DNA of 64,000 bases, from contig OZ038530.1 in assembly GCA_964036665.1 (NCBI GenBank), positions 11,310,501-11,374,500 of the forward strand, read 5' to 3'. The position numbers and the translations under genes were made by a program. Positions 47,603-59,200 of the stretch are shown here, piece by piece. Position 1 is the first letter of the stretch; each line of letters opens with the position of its first letter. This stretch comes from Gordius sp. MW1 (lineage: Eukaryota > Nematomorpha > Gordioida > Gordea > Gordiidae). The notes under the pieces were generated by a model. The model made no database searches, was not told where the DNA came from, and saw only the letters and a program-made list of their open reading frames with translations.

Positions 47603-50600
47603 ATGGAAAATGAAGCTATAAAGAGGTTACAAAGTTATTTACGAATAAAATCAGTTCATCCCAGCCCTGATTATGGTATGTTATATACTTATCAATTTTT
47701 ATTTGACTTTATTTTGTGAAATCAGGGGCAATTGTCACGTTTTTAAGACAGCAAGCTGATGAAATTGGGTTACAATGTCAAGTTTTAGAGGTAGCCTAAC
47801 TTATACATAAATTAAAAAGGTCTTAGCTTGTTGCCAATAATCCTATTATTATTTTATCTTGGGTTGGATCTTTGCCAGAATTGCCTTCAATCCTTTTGAA
47901 TTCACATACAGATGTTGTACCTGCTATGGCAGTATGTATGCCACCATAAATTTAATGGAATATTATAGGCAAATTGGAAATATGATCCTTTTGATGGTTT
48001 GTTAGCTGAAAATGGGAATATTTATGCTAGAGGAACACAAGTTAGTCATTTACTCTATATAAGGCTAACTTTGTATATTTTTATTAATGGCCATACTTAC
48101 ATGTATACTAGGATATGAAAGGGGTTGGTGCACAGTAAGTTTATTTTTAGTCATATTCTAAATAATTTTATCTACATTTACCATAATCAAATTTTTTATT
48201 CAAATCAGGTATTTAGAAGCAATCAGAAATTTGAAATTAGCTGGCAAAAATTTTTTACGAACAATCCATATTTTATTTGTTCCAGGTAACATAAATTTAT
48301 GTAAAGTTATTCATAAAACTACTAATAAATTGCTGCATGCAATAAATATAAAGGTTTATAAGCTTTCTATGTATTAATTAGGAGGTTTGTCTGATTGTAC
48401 CAGTTTTGGAAATTTTTAGACCCATCTTATTTTATTCATTACAGGTCTGGTTATGTGATCGAAAAGTGTTTTGCCTGTTACCCTTTTGGAAATTTAACAA
48501 ATAATATATTGCAATCTTTGACTTGTTAAATAAACATTAATAATTTTCTCTCTTTCTTGCATGAGTCACTTACAAAAATTCCACTTAGTATTTATATTTT
48601 TTTGGCGTTTTTTAAATGCCATACCAATTCTTAGGCGTCATTTATAAGTGTAAAGATATTGAAAGATATTTTTTTCAATATTTAAGTTTAATGTAATCTC
48701 GCGTTTTTTTGTGTGTAGAAATGGGGTTTTATATTATATTATCTACTAAGTTGTATATATGAAACAAATGCTAGGCGCTAAAAAGGTTATTTTGTTAAGA
48801 AATTTGCCCCTACATATAAGAAATTGCGACTCTCATATATTTCTAAATTTAATGTTTTATTCCTAGAATAAATTATGAATTTTTCAAACTCATTTTTAAA
48901 ATGGCGACTTAGGATTTATTACGATAGATGATTTTTTGACTATTGTCGCCGAATTATCTACCAAAACCTATTTTAAATGTGCTTAAAGATACTTTTGTAT
49001 ATATATTATTTAAGGGTAATCCTCATTGTTTTTGACCCGAGGTTTTATTGGATATACATTGTTATTATATTTGATTTTTTAAATTTCAAGATAAAAAATG
49101 GTTTTTTGAATTTGTTTAGATGAAGAAGTGGGAGGAATCAAAGGGATGGAACCTTTTGTTAAAAGTGAATCTTTTAAAAACTTAAATGTCGGAGTGTCAT
49201 TTGACGAGTCAATCCCCAGTGCAACCAATGATTATATCTTATATTTTGGAGAACGCAACATTCGCTGTAAGATAGTTACAAAATTTGTTTTTAAATTTTT
49301 TATATTTGTATAAAAATAAAAATGTTTGTTTTTTAAGTTTTGCTATTTTCCATAACAATATATAAAGTCTATTTTGTTCTTTTCTATCCCAGCAATCTGT
49401 GTGAATATACCTGGAGAAACGGGGCACGGATCCCGTTTTTTGCCGAATACGGCCCCAGAAAAATTGGTAACAGATTTTGTAAAAATTTTAAGCTTTATAA
49501 GGTGTGTAAATATGTTGATTTTTACCCTTAAACTTTCATTAATTTTCAAGAATTTTTTTTATAGGACAAGTTGCTCAACAAATTGTACGAATTTCGGGCC
49601 GGAGAAATTAAAAAGTAATTTGCTGGCACCTATATTTGCATACAAATTGACCTGACCTAAGGACGCGCGTATGCTTGATGCCATTTTTGAAAATGAAAAT
49701 TATGCATTCTTATCATAAAAATATGTTGAAGGGGGCAATTTGACACTAAAAATTTTATGTACACTTATTATGATGTTTTGCAGATTGCGAGAAAATCCCG
49801 AGCTGAAGGAAGGTGACGTGACGTCTATAAATTTAACGGAAATTTATGTAAAATATGTTTCACCCATTTTTTTTACTAAAACCTTGATTAAATATGTTAG
49901 AGTTAAAATTAGTAAATCGTCTTTCGAAATATTGTATATTTCTGGTTTATATTTAAATAAGTTAGTTAGTTCGAAACTGTATATAATTATGATTGTTTAA
50001 AGATTAAAATATTTTTCTGTTTTTTTTTCTGTAGGGCGGTGTGGCAAACAACGTTATACCCTCGATCATAACATGTAGTAAGCGTGTTTTACAATCTTAA
50101 AATAAAAAGTTTACAGGAAAGTCAGGATTAATTTGAGCGAGTTGGAAAAGACATCGATATTTTTATAGATTAAAATTATATGCCTTAAAGGCAACTTGAT
50201 TTTATATGATACATTTGAAGGGTTGATCTTTAGTGATTGGAACCCTAGATATTATAAATGGCATTTCATGCTTTCTTTACTTTTTAAACTTGATAGGTAG
50301 GTTATAATGAGTATTACATGTCTTTTGTTATATTAGTTAAAGCCATGGGCCTAGCCTGCATTGATGAGGGGGGCAACAATGATTTAGAAAGGGGCGAAAT
50401 GATATTTTTTGAATTTACACCAAAATCTTAATAAATCTCAAATAATTTTGGATTTAGAAGGGGCAGTCGCCCCTCCCTGCCTCCTTCTGTCTGCGCCCAT
50501 GGTTAAAGCTGCGTTTATTGTCAAATTAAAAGATGCAATCATAAAAAACGAAGAAGGCAGGGGCAAAGACGTCGAGCTAGCTCATTTTACTTAATATATT

Positions 50601-53047
50601 TGCCTAGGATTTGAAAAGTTTTGAGAAATCCTATCAAATAGTGACAAGGTTCCGGTGGTGATGGGCGACATAATTTAGTAAAATAAGTCAATTTTTAGTT
50701 TTAGGTTTTGAATTGAACCGTGCTGCAGCAGTAGTCCCTAAAATGATTTCGATCTCTATTATAAAGGGTCTGTGAGTTCATATTATTTCTCACGCTTTTT
50801 TCTACCCTCTCAGCTAAGGTTGATGTCCAGTCAGAAAAATGGAGATTGTATTATCAAAGACTGTTAAGCGGCTTTCGTGATGAGCGCGAAGCGAAAATTT
50901 AGGACACTTATTTATAATGGGTGTAAGATTTAGTGCATATATTTGGCTTTTTTATAATGGACTCAAAACAACTTCTAAATAATAATGTGTATTTCCCTAT
51001 TTTCAACAACATATGTATTAATTGAGGCTTGAAATTTTTGGATCGATTATTGCGCGAATTCCTTCAAAGTGTCTAAATTAAATTGTTGGTAATGCATTCG
51101 AATTTTATTTGGTATAATAGCGTTCGACATTCGCGTGACGCCCAAGATAAATCTTCAAGAATTTGAAGCGCGACTGGACGGGTGGATAAAGGAAGCCGGT
51201 TGCGATATTACCTATAAATATCACCAAGTATTTTATAGCCTATTTTTTGTGGGTATTTGATTATTTTTATATATAACATTTCTAAAATTTGTTTAGCGCC
51301 TGCTTATGCTTGCTACATTGTTCAAATTAATATAAAAAAATGTTTTGTCCTGTCTTCGATTAGTGGTGTTAAAATGCTAACTTGCTTCAACTCTAAACGC
51401 GAGCACGCACACTGAGCTGTTTAATATGCTCGTTAGCACAATGAGTGCTCGCTGTTCGGTGCACTAGGCAGAACAGTAGCATATAAAAATGCTCGAGAGG
51501 CGAGTCGTAGCAGCAAAATCTGTTCAAGCATTGAGCAGATTTTCCGAGCAGTAAACTCGAGCAGATAGCAGATATAATTGCTATTTGCTACGATTTAGTA
51601 ACTTTAAAGATTTGCTCATATTATATATCATAAATAAATTAAGAACTTTGCCCCCTCATTACCCCCCCCCCCCCCCGGGGGGAAGAGGGTAAAAGGGGGG
51701 GGGGGGTAATGAGGGGGCAAGGGGGGGGGCAAACCAACGGGAATCGCTTGTCATTCCCTATCTAGGCTTGTACCTTGTTTTTGGTGTAGTAATTGACGTT
51801 AGTTGTGCTTCTTGAACGAATTGTTCAATCGTTATCTGTTCACTGATTTTTTCTTAAAATAATCCCATTTTAGTATCGTATTTGTGTAAATATGTATTTA
51901 ACTTAACTATATTTTAACCAACAGAGAGCTGCTAAACCAGTCATTACACCAGCTGAGCCAGGATTTAAATGGTGGGACGTCATATCTAAAGCTGCCGGAG
52001 ATGCGTAAGCTAATTTCTGCAGAAATTATATTGGATTTGTTCATTAGTTCTTACTAAAATATTAGCAAAAACATTTTTGAGACGGACACCGCTCAAAAGG
52101 TATGAAAAGTTCATTTGGCAAAATGAAAGAACCTAATCAAAAGGCCATTAATTTTAGCTTTACAAATTGTTGGATTATTTTATTTTGGTTATCTAAGAGG
52201 AGATTTACTGGATTTGGATAATTCACCAATGATGCAGGAAGTTGGTTGTCGATTTACAACATTACAATTGCTAAATTAGCGTGTAAAATTCGCTAAACTG
52301 ATTTTTTGACTTTTATTTTTAAGGACACATTCTTTTTTGAGATAAAAAAAAATCAGTCTTTGGGTTACAGTTATTAAATAGCTATTGCTTTGAGCCACCT
52401 TATTTTTGATTAAAATTACAATATTGTTTTATCTTGTATAAGGTGTATTAATTTACTTTAAACAGAGGTATCGTTCTAGACAAAATGATCGCCGGTGTAT
52501 GTACGGATAGCAGATTTTTACGAGAAGTAATATAGAGTTATATCCAAAACCGTAATAGTACTTTAATTTATTGTTTGTGTGCCGGATTAAACTTTTTTGC
52601 GCTTGTTTATTGATGTAAAATAACTATGAATGAATAATAAATAGGATAATTTATTCAAAGTTTTAGCTGTAAGATGCTTCTCATATTTTTTATCTCCACA
52701 ATGCCATAACAGAGTTATTTTAATTTTTAACATTTTTTGGTGTAATCAAAAATTTTATAAACCAAATTAAGACACAGGGAAGCTTTACATTTGAATTATA
52801 TACTGGTGAACTAATCGAGTTTTTTTTAGTTTATGAAAATTAAATTATTTTATGCCATATTTGATGTATTTTTGTGTTTTAAAAGGTCGGAGTAGCAGCA
52901 TATGGGCTGTCTCTTTTCAATAACACGCCCAATTTGCTTCACGCAAACGACGAATTTATAAATGCCGATGTGTTCCTCAAGGGGATCAAGATATACGAAA
53001 AATTAATTTCCTCATTGGCTAGCACCGAAAAATTTGAGAAAATTTAG
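47603..53047 (+). CDS. ACY1: Aminoacylase-1 (complete, 15 exons)
   Basis: Exons: 47603-47675, 47726-47790, 47827-47931, 47969-48040, 48112-48134, 48209-48285, 49120-49266, 49393-49466, 49565-49614, 49784-49847, 50035-50074, 51121-51227, 51925-52004, 52466-52526, 52886-53047. All GT/AG and phase-consistent; 399 aa against 408 in human. An M20 di-zinc amidohydrolase of the cytosol that frees amino acids from N-acyl amino acids. Expected metal and catalytic residues are present: NSHTDVVP (H73), ARGTQDMKG (D106), VPDEEVGG (E140 catalytic, E141 metal), FDES (E168), NLLHANDE (H365). PGETGHGSRF and GGVANNVIP are further landmarks. Exon 8 is ended at 49466 because joining it to exon 9 there gives a gap-free fit (EKL-DKLLNKLYEF) and the right phase. 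Introns 2 and 3 are 36 and 37 nt; exon 5 is 23 nt. The stop codon lies in the first copy of a tandem triplication. Confidence 0.94.
50343..50502. repeat. CATGGGCGTAGCC-family MITE in ACY1 intron 11
   Basis: CCATGGGCCTAGCC at the left, inverse CTGCGCCCATGG at the right, with a G run and the GGGGCAGTCGCCCCTCCCTG block inside. About 160 bp, no coding content. Confidence 0.7.
51651..51735. repeat. G/C homopolymer palindrome in ACY1 intron 12
   Basis: GCCCCCTCATTACCCCCC is followed about 50 bp later by its exact inverse, with long C then G runs between and another G run after. Could form a hairpin or G-quadruplexes. Confidence 0.8.
52140..52270 (+). other. Coding-like segment inside ACY1 intron 13
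   Basis: An open frame of about 45 codons ends at a stop near 52276 and reads ALQIVGLFYFGYLRGDLLDL, then DNSPMMQEVGCRFTTLQLL. Its composition looks protein-like rather than random AT-rich translation. An upstream exon-like piece with splice consensus at both ends (52066-52099, NIFETDTAQK) does not match its phase. Neither is in the ACY1 reading frame that agrees with the family. It may be a remnant or nested exon of another gene. I do not recognise it. Confidence 0.3.
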
Positions 53048-54551
53048 TCATAATTTAACACGCTTTTTTGATTTATAATTTTTTGCCTCTCAAGGTTGCT
53101 CATAAATTTTGCGTAAAATTTTTAATTTTTGGTTCCTTCTTACATACGATCATGATTTGTTTTTTTATTTATGGTTTTGTTACAATGCACACTGCTTTGA
53201 TTTATTTTATAAATTTTTACGTTTCTATTCTGACTTCGAAAACAATTTGTTGGAGTTTATAAATTACAATGTTTGCTCAATATTGTCTTTTGTAGCTCAC
53301 ATGATAAATTTTATAAATATAATCTCTTGAATGGTAGTAAGTAGTAGACTGTCATTCAAATAGTCAGAGCAAGATCAGTTATTAAAGAAAAACTTACAAT
53401 GGGTTAGGGATGTTTTGAATTTAAAGTCGGGATATAAATATATTAGATTAAATTTGAATTTAACAAACCTTTAAAATTCTGATTAAATTTAAGATGATGG
53501 CTTTGACCGAAAACAAACAATTAGCAAGCCCCTGCCCAAAAGTGAAAATTTAGTCATAATTTAACACGCTTTTTTGATTTATAATTTTTTGCCTCTCAAG
53601 GTTGCTCATAAATTTTGCGTAAAATTTTTAATTTTTGGTTCCTTCTTACATACGATCATGATTTGTTTTTTTATTTATAGTTTTGTTACAATGCACACTG
53701 CTTTGATTTATTTTATAAATTTTTACGTTTCTATTCTGACTTCGAAAACAATTTGTTGGAGTTTATAAATTACAATGTTTGCTCAATATTGTCTTTTGTA
53801 GCTCACATGATAAATTTTATAAATATAATCTCTTGAATGGTAGTAAGTAGTAGACTGTCATTCAAATAGTCAGAGCAAGATCAGTTATTAAAGAAAAACT
53901 TACAATGGGTTAGGGATGTTTTTAATTTAAAGTCGGTATATAAATATATTAGATTAAATTTGAATTTAACAAACCTTTAAAATTCTGATTAAATTTAAGA
54001 TGATGGCTTTGACCGAAAACAAACAATTAGCAAGTCCCTGCCCAAAAGTGAAAATTTAGTCATAATTTAACACGCTTTTTTGATTTATAATTTTTTGCCT
54101 CTCAAGGTTGCTCATAAATTTTGCGTAAAATTTTTAATTTTTGGTTCCTTCTTACATACGATCATGATTTTTTTTTATTTATGGTTTTGTTACAATGCAC
54201 ACTGCTGATTTATTTTATAAATTTTTACGTTTCTATTCTGACTTCGAAAACAATTTGTTGGAGTTTATAAATTACAATGTTTGCTCAATATTGTCTTTTG
54301 TAGCTCACATGATAAATTTTATAAATATAATCTTTTGAATGGTAGTAAGTAGTAGACTGTCATTCAAATAGTCAGAGCAAGATCAGTTATTAAAGAAAAA
54401 CTTACAATGGGTTAGGGATGTTTTGAATTTAAAGTCGGTATATAAATATATTTGATTAAATTTGAATTTAACAAACCTTTAAAATTCTGACTAGATTTCA
54501 GTTGATGGCTTTGGCCGAAAACAAACAATTATCAAGTCCCTGCCCAAAAGT
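53038..54551 (+). repeat. Tandem triplication of a 506-bp unit at the ACY1 3' end
   Basis: Three copies at 53038-53543, 53544-54049 and 54050-54551, each starting GAAAATTTAGTCATAATTTA and ending CCCTGCCCAAAAGTG. Copies are nearly identical. The first copy begins inside the last coding codons of ACY1 and includes its stop codon, so all three copies repeat the stop and 3' UTR. The 64-codon ORFs inside (at 53068 and 53574) repeat with the unit and are probably not genes. Confidence 0.93.
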
Positions 54552-56215
54552 GTATAGATTTGTAAATTTGCTAACTCTTTTTTTCGGATTAATTTTCAAA
54601 ATATTTACCTAATACTCCTCTTGTTTGGTCTATGGAACGTCAAGATTTGGCAACTAGACCTTACGTAGATACTTAATTTAAATTACTGTAAAAGGCAAAA
54701 AAATTAATATAAATATTATATATGATTTCGACCCCAAATCATTTTTTTAAATAAAAAAAATTTCTATCCTCCATGTTGAATTGGAGAAATTAATTGTTGC
54801 CTTAAAAATTTTTAGGGTAGAATGTATTTTTTTAATTTTAAAACATAATAGGCCTATTGGGTCGAATAACGAATAAGTTTTTTAATTATTAAAATATTGA
54901 AAATATTTTCTCGAACAAAATATTAGCCAATGCCCAAAACTAATATTTAATGAAGATTCGCCTTGTGCCGATGTCTAAAATATGCGAAAATCTTACAATA
55001 TAAATAATATTTAAATTTCGTAAGGTTGAAAATTTATATTTAACTAAAGGTTTATAATTGACCAAATTTTTAACCTATGGCATCGATCGTTTAAGTTGTT
55101 AGCAGCAAAAAGATTTATGTATTAGAAATAGTAACGTTCTAATATGTTTTAAAAATTGATTTGTATGTTATTTATTTTATACTAAACTGGTTTAGGTTTC
55201 TGATAATATGTTAACCTAATAATGGTTTAAATTAAATTTTAGGTTTTAATGGGTCGGATCCAACGACAAAATTGACAGTTAGGACAATATGGCTTTTGGG
55301 GCAAATTATTTTTTGCTTACCAACAAAAATTTCAATCAATCCTTTTTTAAATTGTATTTATGACTTTTAATTGAGATCCTAATTTCTCCTTAAATCTAAT
55401 AAAACCCTGTCTAATTAAACAATTATTACCCTGGTATAATATCTGCTTTAATTAAACAATTATTTCTAATATATAAATTACAGGCCTTCTGTTTTTTGCT
55501 CGTTTTTATCAGCACTTTCTCAAAATCCTGTCGTAATTTATTGTCATCGCATTGACTGCGACAATCATGACAAAGGTTAAGTAAGGAGAGTCATAATTTA
55601 GCTTCTAGGCCATGCGGCAAAAAGTTTTGTTAAATCCCCTTCTACCATATCTACAATCCAAGAAGTCCTTGATTTTTTTCCTCACTCTTGAGCTATAGCC
55701 ACTCCTTGCCTATGTCGCCTTAGTTTTTGGAATTTACAGTTGAAATCTCATGTGTGAACCGAAACGTTTTTTTAATGCGCATTTTAAGCGACAAATTTTC
55801 ATTACCAGGCCAGGAAGAAATGCTTGGCTCAACGATATTTGCCTTTTTCCACCGAAAGATAAGTAAAGTTTTGGCCAAAGAACGACTTTTAATCTCAAAA
55901 CAAAATTCATGAAATTCCTCTTTTTTCGATCGCTTGTTATGCCACATAAATGTCCAAATTTTTCCTTTTTTCTCTAATCGGTTTGATAAAATTTTTGTCC
56001 ATAACTCACCTTAATTACTCGAAATCTATAGATTGTCGTCATACGGTTTAGTAAAAGTTATTTTTTTCTTTGTATAATTCGTTTGAAACCTTATCTAATT
56101 CTAAATATTGCTAAGAAATAAGCTATTTGGAATTTTCATAAATCACACATTGATAAGGTACGCTACTACTATAAAAAGAGAAAATTTAAAATTTGTCAAC
56201 CAAACACAAGAAATA
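54552..56215. other. Intergenic stretch between ACY1 and the metalloprotease
   Basis: Mostly AT-rich without recognised elements. The exception is a coding-like part on the minus strand at 55490-55947, listed separately. Confidence 0.4.
55490..55947 (-). other. Coding-like minus-strand segments, unidentified
   Basis: 55947-55720 is a 75-codon frame (WHNKRSKKEEFHEFCFEIKS ... SSWPGNENLSLKMRIKKTF) and 55575-55490 reads NLCHDCRSQCDDNKLRQDFE and VLIKTSKKQKAC. Both look more like protein than their surroundings. I see no clean splice acceptor joining them and no start beyond the ATG at 55947. Could be a decayed gene for a cysteine-bearing protein. Function unknown. Confidence 0.25.
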
Positions 56216-59200
56216 ATGGTGAATTTATTGGTGAAAATTATAATTGGATCGATCAGCCTTTATTTTGCCTTACTGACGAATGCCAAATCAACGTCTTCTT
56301 CAAGTATTTGACTTATTTTAAAGTTTTTACTCCAAATTTTTTAATTTTGCATTTTATTATATTAAGAAAGTTTTCATGTCCTCTTCCTATTATTTACTCT
56401 TAAACTTGCATCTATTTTCTGATTGTTAAGGAAGGCATAAACAAGTACTTTAGTGCAGTGTAATAAATTATCATTTTTTTAGCAAAACCTTTTTAATCCT
56501 TTTAACAATTTTTGTCTAATAGTATAAGAGTAATCCTTATTTTACGACGAAATCTAAAAAAATATATCTATTTAGGGGAAGTGACCGGGGAAGTAACCCT
56601 AGATTAGAGGTCTGCACGGGTAACCCGAAACACGACTCGAACCTGACCCGAGGTCGGGTTCGGGTTGAAAATTTTCAATTGTTTTTGGATCGGGTTTGGG
56701 TTGGAAAAAGTATTGTTTTTGGATCGGGTTTGGGTTGGAAAAAGTGACTTTGCAGGCCTCTACTTTAGATTTATCGAAAAATAAAGGCTTAAAACTTTTT
56801 AATATTCTTTGGTCTCTTGTAAACAAATCTTTTTTATATTTTGTATTATATCGCGTAATTTTCCCCGAAAGTTTAAATTCCCCATTTATTATTTTTTTAA
56901 ATTACAACCTAATTTATATATATTTATAAACTCTTAAATATTAAAAATTTTCCTACTATCACCTCCTATTATAAAGACCGTGGGCTCTCCCTATTCGAAA
57001 CGGCTTTGAAAAGTGCTTTACCAGAACAATACGATAGCGAAATAGTTTATCCAAAATTATTGCCATCGAACGATCATCCATCCTGTAAAATCAATCAATC
57101 GATTGGTCAACTATGCTTAGGGGTTATCACTTTTCAACACGGTCTCCTATTATTCGCAGTTAGCAAAGTTGGAAAGAATTTGTCGGCTAAAATAGTGAAT
57201 AAACCCGTGGTGGGGGTTGAACAAGAACCCCTGGTAAAGGCAAAAACGTTGATGACTTTGCAGAGAGATCACTTATACGAAGGGCTCTTCTGGTCTGGCA
57301 GGGGAAATTCAGCGGAAAGTTACCCGGTTTCTTTGATATTTCAGGGCGGAAAAATGGTAATTTTTGTATAGCAAAAGGGTACTACGAAATTGGATTTTTT
57401 CATTTTAATCCGATTCTACCAATATCGACCAGTTTAGATTGTCATCTTGACGTGATTTTTGAACTGATTTTTAAAGACTAAGTGTTAAAGTTTACAAGGC
57501 AAGGAAATAGTTACTCAAAAACGCAATTCTTGTTTGACCAATTCGATACATTTAGACTTTTAAAAATTATGGGACTATTCCCAGTATTAAATTTTTTTAT
57601 TCCATTTTTGCTTTAGAATTGTGTTTTTAAGTCTCCAGGGTAAGACTCATTGAAGTAGCTGATTAAAAAGCAGTGCTCCCCTTGAATTCAAAGTCGCTTT
57701 TATAATGAAAATTAAAATATTTATTAATTCAAACAAATAACTTTTTGGTATATTCCCGGTTATGCTTTTAGAATCTTTAAACTATAAATTCTAACTCGCA
57801 ATAAAGTTAATAATATTATTTTTTGACCGTTATAAATTGACTTGGTGTAAAACTAATATATTTGGATTAATATATTCACTTTATCCCTAATTATTCCCTT
57901 GGACTATTATAACAGGTTGTAAATTTAATTAAAATATATCACCCCCCTAGAGCCCTGCAAAATTGAATTTTATCGGCCCGAGCCCGACCCGAGCCCGAAA
58001 CCTTTTTTTATTTTTTGCCCGAGCCCGACCCGAGCCCGATTTGTTTTTTTCACTCAGGCCCGACCCGAGCCCGAGCCCGGCCCGACTTTTGTAAAAATGT
58101 AAATTTGTACCAATTTTATTTCAAAAATTTATTTATAAATATATTACGTATCACGAATATTATGTGATTTAAAATATGAATAATTATGGTAAATAATACT
58201 AACTCTATTGTTCAAAATAGCTACTATTATTTTTGCTTTTAAGCTTAAAATCTACACACTGTTGTTTTAAATATTTCATCATCACTCATAGTCAAAGTCA
58301 TACATAGCATAGATAGACCCACACGGCTAACCAAGAAATTAATATGAGGTGGTAGTAAAATTCTAAATATTTATTTGTAGGGGGATTATCTTGTAGTGTA
58401 ATTATATTTTGGATTAATATTTATTCAAAAAATTTTTCGGGCTCGGGCCTCGGGTCGGGCTGGCCCATCAGGCCCGACCCAAGCCCGAGGCCCGATCAAT
58501 GTTTTAAAATTTGCCCGGCCCGAAAGCCCGTCGGGCCGGGCCGAACTCGGGCCGGGCCGGGCCTCGGACGGCCCTGCAGGGCTCTACCCCGCCCCCCCCT
58601 CCTTATGGCTAACCTAGTATTATAAAAAACTTGCTAAATTAAAAAAAAAAATATCTTGAGAATCGTTATAAAATATTATATTCTTAATTTTAATAAAGTA
58701 TACCCTAAACTATGTTGGCTCTTGACAAATCTGATGAATAGTTCTTTATTTATATTATTTTATGCTCGTTTATTGTAGATTTTATGGATTTTTTAAAAAT
58801 TTTAATTTAAAAAAATTTATTTGAATTAGCACACAATATTCAACATCGAAGATCATCAATTTGCGATATATCCCATATCCAAAGCGGTACATAATATAAC
58901 TAAACCGTCAGGGGAAGCTTTACCTTGTCCGCATTACTTTGTTAAATATTTATTGGAAAATGGTTCAATTTCAATCAAAGATTCCCCCGATGCATCAAAA
59001 GCCGGTATATATATATTATTTTGATAAAAGAAAACAAATCGAGTTTTATAAGGAATATAAAAATTCTAAAAATTTTTGCATTTAAGTTTTAATATTATAT
59101 TTATTGTCGTATTTGTGTAATTATATGCTCAAATACAGCTATCTCCCAATCTTTTCAAGCTCTAGTAAATCACTTACAATTTTTACCTTGATTAGGGCAA

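Noticed and set aside
49467-49501. Extension of ACY1 exon 8 by VTDFVKILSFI up to the donor at 49502
   Set aside because: It breaks the phase into exon 9 and adds residues absent from the family. The donor at 49467 gives a gap-free fit and the right phase.
52066-52099. Extra ACY1 exon (NIFETDTAQK) between exons 13 and 14
   Set aside because: Including it shifts the next exon out of frame. Joining 52004 to 52466 keeps phase and family alignment.
53068-53768. Two 64-residue ORFs (MIYNFLPLKVAHKFC...) as genes
   Set aside because: They repeat with the 506-bp unit, are AT-driven, and the third copy does not keep the frame.
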